NCBI RefSeq assembly: GCF_014696825.1
Contig: NZ_JACJQU010000003.1
Coordinates: forward strand, 62,001-126,000
Reading direction: 5' to 3'
DNA: 64,000 nucleotides
Origin: Anabaena sphaerica FACHB-251
GTDB taxonomy: Bacteria; Cyanobacteriota; Cyanobacteriia; Cyanobacteriales; Nostocaceae
The notes under the pieces are model-generated. The model made no database searches and was not told the DNA's origin. It saw only the letters and a list, made by a program, of their open reading frames with translations. Made by a program: the position numbers and the translations under genes. This document shows, in pieces, positions 1 through 7,280 of this stretch. The number at the start of each line of letters is the position of its first letter. Positions within the stretch are counted from its first letter, which is position 1.

Positions 1-2
1 TC

Positions 3-722
3 CATTGGCACAACATGAAAACCACAGCGCAGTTAAATCCGTCTTTTTCCACTACATTAAGGAAAAATTCTACTGCCCCCAATGACTCTAGTCATAACCA
101 ATCTGAAGGGATTAGCATTGGGGAAACGGCTTTGGGTGCTTCTTTTCCCTCGTCTCCATCAAATTCTGTTGCTGGTAAAAAATATGTGGCTAGTGCTGCG
201 GATACACCAAAAAAGACAAAGCTGGTAGTGCCAGGACAAGGACAAGGAGAGAACCAGAAAACAAACAACAGACCGAAGGGCTTTTTCTTTCCCGGTGTGG
301 CTGAGGCCAAATCTGTTCAGGGACTAGGGTCTACTCAGGTACAAGTTGTAGTTGATATAAGCGATCGCCGGGTCTATGTTCACCGCTATGACCAAGTGAT
401 CGCTAGTTATCCCATTGCTGTAGGTAAAAAAGGTTGGGAAACACCAACAGGTAATTTTCAAGTCATACATAAGGAACATCACCCAATTTGGAAGCATCCG
501 ATTACTGGGCAAGTATTTGAAGCAGGTACGGATAGTCCTTTGGGTGACAGATGGATTGGTTTTTGGTCAGATGGCAGAAACGAAATTGGCTTTCATGGTA
601 CACCTGATACTGACTTAGTGGGAGCAGCTGTGTCTCATGGTTGCTTAAGAATGCGTAATCCTGATGTGCGAATGTTATATGATCAAGTTAGCTTAGGCAC
701 AACAGTATTAGTGCGAGACTGA
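3..722 (+). CDS. L,D-transpeptidase (YkuD domain), probably cut off at its 5' end
   Basis: The product should be a cell-wall L,D-transpeptidase that forms 3-3 cross-links in peptidoglycan or anchors proteins to it, acting in the periplasm. The C-terminal 130 or so residues form a YkuD domain ending in the catalytic SHGCLRM motif, with a conserved HGT about 17 residues before it; the Cys is the expected nucleophile. The first 100 residues are Ser/Thr/Asn-rich and low in complexity, like a linker. The first ATG is at 15, but the frame stays open to the window edge (codons CAT TGG CAC AAC precede it). No signal peptide or membrane anchor is visible after the ATG, so the true start with its export signal probably lies upstream. 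The family call is secure; the start is not. Confidence 0.88.
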   Translation, partial: HWHNMKTTAQLNPSFSTTLRKNSTAPNDSSHNQSEGISIGETALGASFPSSPSNSVAGKKYVASAADTPKKTKLVVPGQGQGENQKTNNRPKGFFFPGVAEAKSVQGLGSTQVQVVVDISDRRVYVHRYDQVIASYPIAVGKKGWETPTGNFQVIHKEHHPIWKHPITGQVFEAGTDSPLGDRWIGFWSDGRNEIGFHGTPDTDLVGAAVSHGCLRMRNPDVRMLYDQVSLGTTVLVRD

Positions 723-732
723 AACCGCAGGA

Positions 733-774
733 GGCTGGGGACTGGGGACTGGGGACTGGGGACTGGGGACTGGG
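733..774. repeat. Short tandem repeat, 7-bp unit ACTGGGG
   Basis: About five copies of a 7-bp unit (ACTGGGG) follow the transpeptidase stop codon directly. This is the G-rich short tandem repeat type that is common between genes of filamentous cyanobacteria. Related G/C-skewed arrays occur near 4013, 13693, 23958 and 56256 of this window. Confidence 0.85.
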
Positions 775-837
775 TAAAATTCATCAACTTTTGCCTTTTG
801 CCTTTTGCCTCTTGCCTATTCCCTATTCACCTGTCAA

Positions 838-1392
838 CTATTTTGAAGAGTCCTGTGCGTTTTGCTCAAAATTAGGTGCGTAGACTTGAAGTAAGTTACT
901 GACTTGACTAAGAACATCGTTACCAGTAGTTTTCCCTAAAGCTTGACGTTCTGGGAAGAATTCAGGTTGATCCAAGTAACGATCAATAGCTTTGGCTACT
1001 TGTTGAGAGATAATTTCCTGAAGTTCTGTTTTAGCGCGTTGGCGTTGGTAATTTGCGCCTTCTTCTGTCGTAGCATACAGGGGTGGTAGACGGTTGAGGG
1101 CGTAAGCAGTGATATCTCCCACATCTAAAGAGCTTTCACAGCTGGCTTCAATTTCGGCTACTTTAGCGATTACCTCAGTCAGTACCAATTCTTCCATAAC
1201 GTTAATAAACTGTTTGCGAGGTACTGCTACTACTTCACCAGTCAGCAATGAACCCATCAATAGATCAAGCGCCATGTACTCTTCAATTGAGAGATCTGAG
1301 GCGTTATCACAGATTCTACCAACTTCTGCTTCCATTGCTGGTGTCAGATAACCGTCCTGGAGAGCTTGTTCAACAATTTTTTTAATACTCAT
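838..1392 (-). CDS. ComFB-family late competence development protein
   Basis: A 184-residue, Ala/Leu/Glu-rich, mostly helical soluble protein that matches by recognition the cyanobacterial ComFB-type family. Members are small cytoplasmic proteins annotated after the Bacillus competence operon, and their molecular role in cyanobacteria is poorly defined. No signal peptide, membrane segment or catalytic motif is visible. The first 60 residues (SIKKIVEQALQDGYLTPAME) look like the conserved N-terminal helices. It stands alone on the minus strand, 102 bp from the M23 peptidase gene on the same strand, with an inverted repeat between them, so co-transcription is possible but not shown. The family call rests on overall similarity rather than a diagnostic motif. 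Confidence 0.65.
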   Translation of the reverse strand: MSIKKIVEQALQDGYLTPAMEAEVGRICDNASDLSIEEYMALDLLMGSLLTGEVVAVPRKQFINVMEELVLTEVIAKVAEIEASCESSLDVGDITAYALNRLPPLYATTEEGANYQRQRAKTELQEIISQQVAKAIDRYLDQPEFFPERQALGKTTGNDVLSQVSNLLQVYAPNFEQNAQDSSK

Positions 1393-1427
1393 AAATTCTC
1401 ACGATTAAATTTAAGCCATATCATTTA

Positions 1428-1494
1428 TAATTCATAATTCCTAATTCATAATTGTTATTTCTATTACGAATTAGGAATTACGAATTAGGAATTA
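1428..1494. repeat. Inverted AT-rich repeat (AATTCCTAATTC / GAATTAGGAATT)
   Basis: Iterated copies of AATTCATAATTCCTAATTC on the left face copies of GAATTAGGAATTACGAATTA on the right, so the RNA of either strand could form a long imperfect hairpin. It fills the gap between the ComFB-like and M23 genes. A shorter piece of the same motif (AATTACGAATTACGAAT) sits just before cobL near 2634-2650. It may act as a weak terminator or be a mobile intergenic repeat. Confidence 0.7.
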
Positions 1495-2415
1495 CTAATC
1501 AAAGATCTTAGCTTTCCAAGATGTGGGATCAATAGATTGTCCATTCACATATAGACCCCAGTGTAAGTGAGGCCCAGTAGAAGCACCGGTAGAACCTACT
1601 GCACCAATTAGCTGACCAGCTTTGACAATATCACCCTCTTTGACATTAATGCGACTGAGGTGCATGAAAATGCTGGTGACTCCCTGACCGTGGTCAATGC
1701 CAACTACGTTACCATGAACTCGGAATCCTTGGGATACTGTGCCAACTAAAGCTACTTTGCCAGCTGCTGGAGCAATTACGGCTGAACCGGATGCACCAGC
1801 GTAGTCTAGACCACGATGGTAGTAATCATTTGCAAATTTACCATTATAGTAGCGCCTTACACCATAGGTTGTCGTCATTCTTCCTTTATTTGGTCTGAGG
1901 AAAACACCATTCCAATATTTTTCCGGTGTTTGTAGAGCTTTAAACTCCTTTGCCCGTTTTAGTTCATATTCTGTGGCTCTAACTCCGGCTTTTCCTGGTG
2001 GTAGGTTGATGCGTTGGACGGGAAATTTGCGATCGCCTACGTAAACTGCTAGATTTCGTTGCTCCTGTCCATTTCCTGTCACTGTAACTTTTCTGACTCC
2101 AGCTTTTTCCAGTGGAGTGGTAGGAATAAAGGATCGGTACTTATTTGGGGCAATTTCAAAGGCAGGATATGTTTTTTCTCCAACTGTCACAGTAGGATTA
2201 CTTGGTATTTCTTGACTATCTGCTTCAATTAATACCGAAATTGTATCTCCCAATTGTGGTTTCTCAGGTAGGATCTTTACTTCTAAAGCCTCTGCTGGCA
2301 AACTGAAAGCTATGGGAACAGCGGCAAATATTCCCATTAACATCCTAGTGACACTGCTGACACCAACACACTTTAACTTATCCTCAGGATTAATAACTTG
2401 AGCTTTGGTCGTCAT
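1495..2415 (-). CDS. M23 family peptidoglycan metallopeptidase
   Basis: A LytM/M23-type zinc endopeptidase expected to cut peptidoglycan cross-bridges in the periplasm. A hydrophobic stretch at residues 23-42 ending in PAEALEVK looks like a signal peptide. A beta-rich domain of about 120 residues follows, typical of the N-terminal part of cyanobacterial M23 proteins. The catalytic domain occupies roughly residues 185-300 and shows both metal motifs: HRGLD (H-x3-D) and HLHW (H-x-H) near the C-terminus. At 306 residues it has ordinary family length. All zinc ligands are present, so it is likely active. It is divergent from cobL, with 237 bp of AT-rich sequence between the two starts. Confidence 0.93.
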   Translation of the reverse strand: MTTKAQVINPEDKLKCVGVSSVTRMLMGIFAAVPIAFSLPAEALEVKILPEKPQLGDTISVLIEADSQEIPSNPTVTVGEKTYPAFEIAPNKYRSFIPTTPLEKAGVRKVTVTGNGQEQRNLAVYVGDRKFPVQRINLPPGKAGVRATEYELKRAKEFKALQTPEKYWNGVFLRPNKGRMTTTYGVRRYYNGKFANDYYHRGLDYAGASGSAVIAPAAGKVALVGTVSQGFRVHGNVVGIDHGQGVTSIFMHLSRINVKEGDIVKAGQLIGAVGSTGASTGPHLHWGLYVNGQSIDPTSWKAKIFD

Positions 2416-2652
2416 AGGTTATGAAAAAATCTGTTGCTGCTGTTGAACAACAGACTAACTTATTCCCTCTGGTGTTTCCACTTCAAGAGAAAAAAATTTG
2501 CATCTGTTAGCTTATAAAGATGCACAGAGATATATACGGAACTTAAAGCATATCGAAAATTATATATAGGAATTCTATTATTTAGGATCGGTATAGAATA
2601 TAATATTTTACCTGAAAATTGACGTAAATTCCATAATTACGAATTACGAATC

Positions 2653-3891
2653 ATGAAAAAGTGGTTATCAATAATCGGAATAGGTGAAGATGGAATCCAG
2701 GGATTAAGCGCGATCGCTCTTGCTGTCCTTGAGCAAGCTAAAATTATCATTGGTGGGGAACGTCATCTTGCTATGTTACCCCCTAATGATAGACGGGAAA
2801 AAATCACCTGGAAATCTCCTTTTGATACTTCCATCACAGAAATTATCAACCGTCGCGGTGAGTCAATTTGCATTGTAGCTAGTGGCGACCCAATGTGTTA
2901 CGGTGTGGGTGCAACTATTATTAAACATATTCCTATTTCTGAAATTACTATTATTCCTGCACCTTCGGCTTTTAGTCTGGCTTGTTCCCGGTTAGGATGG
3001 AATTTCCTGGAAGTGGAAACTTTGAGTTTATGCGGCCGTCCTGCTTCCCTACTGCAATCTTACATTTATCCAGGTGGGAAATTATTGATTTTAAGTGAGG
3101 GAAAAAATACACCGGGAATTGTGGCAAAAATGTTGACAAACAGGGGTTATGGTGATAGTAAAATTACCATTTTAGAAAGGATGGGCGGTATTCATGAACG
3201 GATTTTCACAGGTAGATCCGCTAGTTGGCAAGAAACAGAAATTGCTGCTTTAAATACTGTTGCTGTGGAATGTATTGCTGATGTGGGAATAGTGGGTTTA
3301 TCGAGATTTCCCGGTTTACCTGACAATGCTTTTCACCATGATGGACAGTTAACAAAACGGGAAGTTAGAGCAGTGACATTATCAACTTTAGCACCTTTAC
3401 CGGGGGAGTTACTTTGGGATATTGGTGCGGGTTGTGGTTCTATTTCTATAGAATGGATGCGGAGTAATTTCCGGTGTCGGGCGATCGCTATTGAACAAAA
3501 TGCTAATAGACTAAATTATATAACTGATAATGCTGCTGCTTTAGGTACACCAAATTTACAAATTATAGCTGGTAAAGCACCAGAAGTTATCCAAGAATTA
3601 CCCACACCTGATGCTATTTTTATCGGTGGTGGTGTCACCGCACCAGGACTATTTGATCTATGTTGGAACAGGTTGCGTCCTGGGGGGAGAATGGTGGCTA
3701 ATGTTGTGACCTTGGAAGGGGAAAAAACGTTATTTGAATGGTATGAAAAAGCAGGGGGAAATTTTACCAGAATTTCCATTCAACGTGCAGAACCAATTGG
3801 TAAATTTTTAGGTTGGAAAGGAATGTCTCCAGTCACGCAGTGGGTAGCATATAAATCGTCTCTACTAACTACTGAATTATGCTGCAATTAA
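2653..3891 (+). CDS. cobL: Precorrin-6Y C5,15-methyltransferase (decarboxylating), CbiE-CbiT fusion
   Basis: Bifunctional enzyme of corrin ring synthesis. It adds methyl groups from S-adenosylmethionine at C5 and C15 of precorrin-6Y (precorrin-6B) and decarboxylates the acetate side chain. The first 205 or so residues form a CbiE-type tetrapyrrole methylase domain (start KWLSIIGIGEDGIQGL, then VASGDPMCYGVG). Residues from about 225 form a CbiT-type Rossmann methyltransferase with the SAM motif LLWDIGAGCGSISIEW and FIGGGVTAPG later. The length of 412 residues fits the fused CobL. The gene stands alone. I see no cobalamin riboswitch in the 237 bp upstream, so B12 control is not evident. Confidence 0.95.
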   Translation: MKKWLSIIGIGEDGIQGLSAIALAVLEQAKIIIGGERHLAMLPPNDRREKITWKSPFDTSITEIINRRGESICIVASGDPMCYGVGATIIKHIPISEITIIPAPSAFSLACSRLGWNFLEVETLSLCGRPASLLQSYIYPGGKLLILSEGKNTPGIVAKMLTNRGYGDSKITILERMGGIHERIFTGRSASWQETEIAALNTVAVECIADVGIVGLSRFPGLPDNAFHHDGQLTKREVRAVTLSTLAPLPGELLWDIGAGCGSISIEWMRSNFRCRAIAIEQNANRLNYITDNAAALGTPNLQIIAGKAPEVIQELPTPDAIFIGGGVTAPGLFDLCWNRLRPGGRMVANVVTLEGEKTLFEWYEKAGGNFTRISIQRAEPIGKFLGWKGMSPVTQWVAYKSSLLTTELCCN

Positions 3892-4304
3892 TTCCTTCAA
3901 AAAAATCTATTATTGTGTTACTTTAGATAGATGAAAGAACCCTTTAATAGATAATTAATGTTAATAGCTAAATACAGTTATATAGCAATCCTAAATGATT
4001 CATGAACACTTTCTGTTCCCTGTTCCCTGTTCCCTGTTCCCTTCCCATGACTTACGTCACGCTACGCTATCACCGATAAGTTCTCAACTCAAATAGGATC
4101 GCTATATATAGTGAAAATCATGTTTGAAAATCATGTTGTAAATCTAGTTACATTTTCACTATATAATCCCCAATACCTTTTTATTTTCTCGATAGTAAAA
4201 ATGGTAACGATTAACTGTATTAGCTTTTAGTAAAACTGTTGATGATACTTTGCTCCTGTCTCACTGAAAAAGTTATCTATACATCACAGACAGGAGACAT
4301 ATTA
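3892..4304. other. Gene-free stretch between cobL and the transferase-like gene
   Basis: No open frame worth calling is present. It holds one short tandem repeat (4013-4042) and AT-rich DNA with two copies of a motif like AAATCATGTTGTAAAT near 4117-4142, which may include promoter elements for the gene starting at 4318. I see no tRNA or other structured RNA. Confidence 0.6.
4013..4042. repeat. Short tandem repeat, 7-bp unit CTGTTCC
   Basis: Four to five copies of CTGTTCC in a row. It belongs to the same class of heptameric arrays as the one at 733, here with the opposite strand bias. Confidence 0.85.
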
Positions 4305-4346
4305 ATGGATAATACCTATGCTCGCAGCGGTTTGTACTTTGTTTGA
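4305..4346 (+). other. 13-codon upstream open frame overlapping the next gene's start
   Basis: An ATG at 4305 sits 8-9 bases after the purine-rich CAGGAGA at 4291-4297, an ideal ribosome-binding spacing. It opens a frame that reads MDNTYARSGLYFV and stops at 4344-4346. This frame overlaps the start (4318) of the following 311-codon gene in another frame. It may be a leader for translational coupling, or the sign of a small frameshift. It may equally be chance. Confidence 0.35.
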
Positions 4347-5253
4347 AGGTGACTATCATTACGGCGTGGGGGTTTTAACCAATTCTCTTTATAATCATGG
4401 CTTTCGCGGTGTGGTTTGGGCAGGATATCGTGGAACTCTGCCAGCTTGGGCTAAACCTCTTAAAAATGGCCAAGGTTATCAAGAGTTTTCTGTAGCGTCT
4501 GATTGTGTAATTCGATTCATTCAGCTAAAAACCTCCAAGTGTTTTACTAACTACAAGCCCGATTTTATGCTTCAACTTTGGGAAAATTATTGCCCAGAAG
4601 TTGAAGGATTATTCTATTTCGATCCTGATATTGTCAACAAATGTAGTTGGGATTTCTACCTGGAGTGGGTAAGTCGCGGAATTACCCTCTGTGAGGATGC
4701 CTATGACTATATGCCTGTCAATCATCCTTATCGATTATCTTGGAAAGAACTTGCTGAACGCTATGGTCATACATATCATCGTCAAACAGACCGATACTAC
4801 AATGCTGGCTTTATTGGGCTGAAGCAAAACCAAAAAGCCGTACTTTCGTTGTGGCAGAAATTACTAGAAACTTTTGAGTCCGAAGGATACATCAATCTCA
4901 GTGATTTCTGTCTTTCTTTAGGGCGTTATCCCTATTTCCAAAGCGATCAATGTGTTCTTAACTTGGCGCTCATGTTGACTTCTGAACCACTCAGCACTGT
5001 CAGTCGTCTGGGAATGGATTTCGGAGGTGCTAGTGTGAATATTATGTCACACGCATCAGGATCGCAAATAAAACCGTGGCGTAAACAACTGATTTTCAAA
5101 GCTTTGGGAGGCGAAGCTCCCACTTTAACAGATAAAGCATATTGGCAACATACTCAAACACCGATTCAAATGTATTCATCAACACAATATGCTCAACAAA
5201 AAATTGCTCTCCGCACAGCTGCTGCAATTGGGCGCTTTGTCCGTCGCTCTTAA
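4318..5253 (+). CDS. Putative glycosyltransferase with a GT-A (nucleotide-diphospho-sugar) fold
   Basis: A 311-residue soluble protein that resembles nucleotide-sugar-dependent transferases of the GT-A type. It begins LAAVCTLFEGDYHYGVGVL, a typical first beta strand and loop. It carries FYFDPDIV around residue 100, matching the metal-binding DxD position, and RYYNAGFIGLKQ, which is commonly seen near the acceptor site. No signal peptide or membrane span is visible. The acceptor cannot be told from sequence. The ATG at 4318 is the only start in frame before a stop at 4303, but the best Shine-Dalgarno is about 20 bases away and better fits the ATG at 4305 in another frame. It stands alone, flanked by repeat-rich DNA. 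Confidence 0.6.
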   Translation: MLAAVCTLFEGDYHYGVGVLTNSLYNHGFRGVVWAGYRGTLPAWAKPLKNGQGYQEFSVASDCVIRFIQLKTSKCFTNYKPDFMLQLWENYCPEVEGLFYFDPDIVNKCSWDFYLEWVSRGITLCEDAYDYMPVNHPYRLSWKELAERYGHTYHRQTDRYYNAGFIGLKQNQKAVLSLWQKLLETFESEGYINLSDFCLSLGRYPYFQSDQCVLNLALMLTSEPLSTVSRLGMDFGGASVNIMSHASGSQIKPWRKQLIFKALGGEAPTLTDKAYWQHTQTPIQMYSSTQYAQQKIALRTAAAIGRFVRRS

Positions 5254-5356
5254 GAATTGTTAAAAAGAAGGCTGTAGAAGCTAGGGTGTGGGGTGTGGCG
5301 TGTAGGGAACCCCATAACTCAAGTTAGGAGCTTGATCACCTTTTGGTTTTGTTGTC

Positions 5357-5383
5357 TCATTCCCATGCGCTGCATGGGAATGA
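5357..5383. repeat. Perfect hairpin, 12-bp arms TCATTCCCATGC / GCATGGGAATGA
   Basis: The arms at 5357-5368 and 5372-5383 are perfect reverse complements with a 3-base loop. This is the left end of a composite palindromic element of the CGTTCCCA...TGGGAACG type. A second member lies at 5114 plus 30 kb (35114-35220). It follows the glycosyltransferase gene and could terminate its transcript. Confidence 0.8.
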
Positions 5384-5714
5384 ATTATTGAAGGCTCTGC
5401 CTTGTTTTTTATTTGAGGCAGAGCTTCAAGGATAGCATTCCTAGCCTCTGGCTAGGAACGAGATTATTTAATTTTTAATTTCTAATTTCTAATTTGTATT
5501 ACATTTTCATAAATATCTGCCATTGTTAAAGTTAAACTCACTGAATTATTGAAGGCTTTACCTTGTTTTTTTATTTGAGGCAGAGCCTCAAGGATAGCAT
5601 TCCTAGCCTCTGGCTAGGAAGGAACGAGAGGATTTAATTTTTAATTTTTAATTTCCAATTTTTAATATGTATTACATTTTCATAAATATCTGCAATTGTT
5701 AAAGTTAAACCCAC
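5381..5714. repeat. Tandem duplication of about 160-170 bp in palindromic repeat DNA
   Basis: Copy 1 (5381-5541) and copy 2 (5542-5714) both begin TGAATTATTGAAGGCT. Both then run through a hairpin formed by AGGCTCTGCCTT-type and AGGCAGAGCCT-type arms, a hairpin TTCCTAGCC-TCT-GGCTAGGAA, an AT-rich stretch, and the sequence TATTACATTTTCATAAATATC. They differ by small indels and a few substitutions. The right end of each copy matches the last codons of the minus-strand Uma2-like remnant, so the duplication took in the tail of a gene together with downstream palindromes. Confidence 0.85.
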
Positions 5715-5870
5715 TGAATCTAAACGCAATTTATCATCTTTACCCAAAGCTTCTACTTTAATTTCATTTTTATCAACCACCACATATGGTTGTAAACTGT
5801 CTATAATTTGATAATTAATACATTGTTCCCTTTTGTCTGTTGTTACGGTTGAATGAGAAAAAACTGAATT
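5634..5870 (-). pseudogene. C-terminal remnant of a Uma2-family (DUF820) protein
   Basis: The minus-strand frame between stops at 5871 and 5634 encodes 78 residues with no usable start codon near its beginning. Part of it aligns well by eye with the intact Uma2 gene at 10864-11448: CINYQIIDSLQPYVVVDKNE against FSAYRTITTLQEYILIDQYT, and LTLTIADIYENV against CQILLADIYDKV. The N-terminal two thirds of the protein are missing, so this is a decayed gene. Its last codons are repeated in the upstream duplicated copy (5381-5541), where a second tail reading TMADIYENVIQIRN can be seen. Confidence 0.7.
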
Positions 5871-5956
5871 TTATGTAAATTTTTATCAACTAGGGTATAA
5901 TTTTATTATATTTAAAATGCATTCAAAAATTTAAAAACTTCTTTAAAAACCTACCC

Positions 5957-6625
5957 ATGAATCAAACCGCTATCAATCTCATTGCTATATCTGTCTTCCT
6001 AATGACACTTTCCACTTTGTTGGGACCATTAATCAATCTTTCTCCAACTATTCCCGCTTTAACTATAATGGGATTTTTGGGGATTGCAACTTTAGATAAT
6101 TTCAGTTTCCAAGGAAAGGGAGGAACGATAGTTTTAGATTGGTTAGCGCGATTTTCTCCAGAATATAAAGAACGAATTATACATCATGAAGCAGGTCATT
6201 TTCTCGTTGCTCATCTGTTGGGAATTCCGGTCACTGGTTATACTCTCAGCGCGTGGGAAGCTTGGAAGCTGGGACAACCGGGACAAGGTGGGGTAATTTT
6301 GGAGGATAGCGAAATTGCAAAACAGTTAGAAAGGGGGAAGATTGGCGTTTCCATGGTAGAACGCTATTGTAATATTTGGATGGCGGGAATTGCAGCAGAA
6401 ACTCTCGTTTTTAACTCTGCTGAGGGTGGTGGTGATGATAAAGCCAAGTTAAATCAGTTTTTGCAAGCTTTGGGTTTTGCAGAGACGGTTTTTGATCAAA
6501 AACAGCGTTTTTACTTGCTACAAGCTAAAAATTTGATTCAGGAAAATTGGGATGCGTATCAAGCTTTAGTGGACGCGATGAGAAAAGGGGTTTCGGTTGA
6601 AGATTGTCAAAAACTTATTCGTTAG
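5957..6625 (+). CDS. Membrane M41 (FtsH-type) zinc peptidase lacking an AAA domain
   Basis: A 222-residue protein with two N-terminal hydrophobic segments (about 7-28 and 31-48). A peptidase domain similar to the C-terminal protease part of FtsH follows. The zinc motif HEAGH is at residues 77-81, and GGGDDKAK around 157 is the expected region of the third, acidic ligand. The AAA+ ATPase module that feeds substrates in FtsH is absent, so it would have to act alone, work on loosely folded membrane proteins, or pair with another ATPase. Such short forms are known in cyanobacteria and plastids, where they are annotated as ATP-dependent Zn proteases. It is a single gene, and the repeat-rich region in front of it holds no obvious partner. 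Confidence 0.78.
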   Translation: MNQTAINLIAISVFLMTLSTLLGPLINLSPTIPALTIMGFLGIATLDNFSFQGKGGTIVLDWLARFSPEYKERIIHHEAGHFLVAHLLGIPVTGYTLSAWEAWKLGQPGQGGVILEDSEIAKQLERGKIGVSMVERYCNIWMAGIAAETLVFNSAEGGGDDKAKLNQFLQALGFAETVFDQKQRFYLLQAKNLIQENWDAYQALVDAMRKGVSVEDCQKLIR

Positions 6626-6670
6626 TTAAGTAGTCTGTCATTTAGCTAACTTTTTTAAAAGTTATGACTT

Positions 6671-6889
6671 CTATGAATAACCTTCAATGTGATATCCAGC
6701 CGCAACGATTACCTGTTTGATTGACTCCTCAGAAGCTATGGATTCAGAAGCGGTGGGTTCCACCGTAACTGTCTTAGCCTGAACATCAACATCAACTTTA
6801 GCATCAGGCATCATAGTGTGGATAGATTCAGTAATAGTGTCTGCACATTTTTCACTAGCAAGATTCGATACTTTCATTTTCAGAGCCAT
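6671..6889 (-). CDS. Small HMA-fold protein with an altered metal-binding motif
   Basis: A 72-residue protein with the beta-alpha-beta-beta-alpha-beta pattern of a heavy-metal-associated domain (start LKMKVSNLASEKCADTITES, end IKQVIVAAGYHIEGY). In copper chaperones the first loop reads M-x-C-x-x-C. Here it is LASEKC, so the first Cys is Ser and only the second Cys remains. It may therefore bind metal weakly, use one thiolate, or serve another role. The gene is convergent with the M41 peptidase gene, 45 bp apart, and stands alone. No P-type ATPase is nearby. Confidence 0.75.
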   Translation of the reverse strand: MALKMKVSNLASEKCADTITESIHTMMPDAKVDVDVQAKTVTVEPTASESIASEESIKQVIVAAGYHIEGYS

Positions 6890-7280
6890 TACGTAACCTG
6901 ATTTTTACTACATTCTTAGCATCCTTGATCTAAGCAATGTAGTCATCTTGCTAGAGTAATATAAACTGCTTGAGGATATGAGCTATTGGACATAGGTAGT
7001 TTTTGGACATTTACACTGTTCTAAACACTGAAGCAGTCGAGTTTTAGATTCTTTCACAAATATTTTGCCAAACTGAGATACTGCCATTGGCAACATCACA
7101 AAACAAAATGCAAAAATAGAATGACGCTGCTTTTGGAAATTTAGCGGTTTCTCATTGACCTAACCCCCTTCCCTAGTAGGGGAGGGGGAAATTTAAAGCC
7201 TCTCTCCTACCAGGAGAGAGGTTTGGAGAGAGGTCTTCGGCCTGTGTCACTCTTGATTAAAACTATTTTTGTAATTTCTC
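6890..7280. other. Gene-free stretch upstream of alaS
   Basis: This 391-bp stretch separates the divergent HMA and alaS genes and should hold both promoters. I see no open frame of interest. Its right part is the palindromic repeat listed at 7164-7221. No alanine T-box is expected in cyanobacteria, and none is seen. Confidence 0.55.
7164..7221. repeat. Pair of palindromes in the alaS leader
   Basis: An imperfect hairpin (CCCCCTTCCCTAG against TAGGGGAGGGGG, 7164-7188) is followed by a perfect one at 7199-7221: CCTCTCTCCT, loop ACC, AGGAGAGAGG. A further GGAGAGAGGT lies at 7225-7234 and could compete for the second hairpin. This is a common cyanobacterial intergenic repeat type. Lying 60 bp before alaS, it could alter leader folding. 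Confidence 0.75.

Noticed and set aside
2416-2652. Cobalamin riboswitch before cobL
   Set aside because: No B12-box-like conserved core or suitable fold is visible in the 237 bp.
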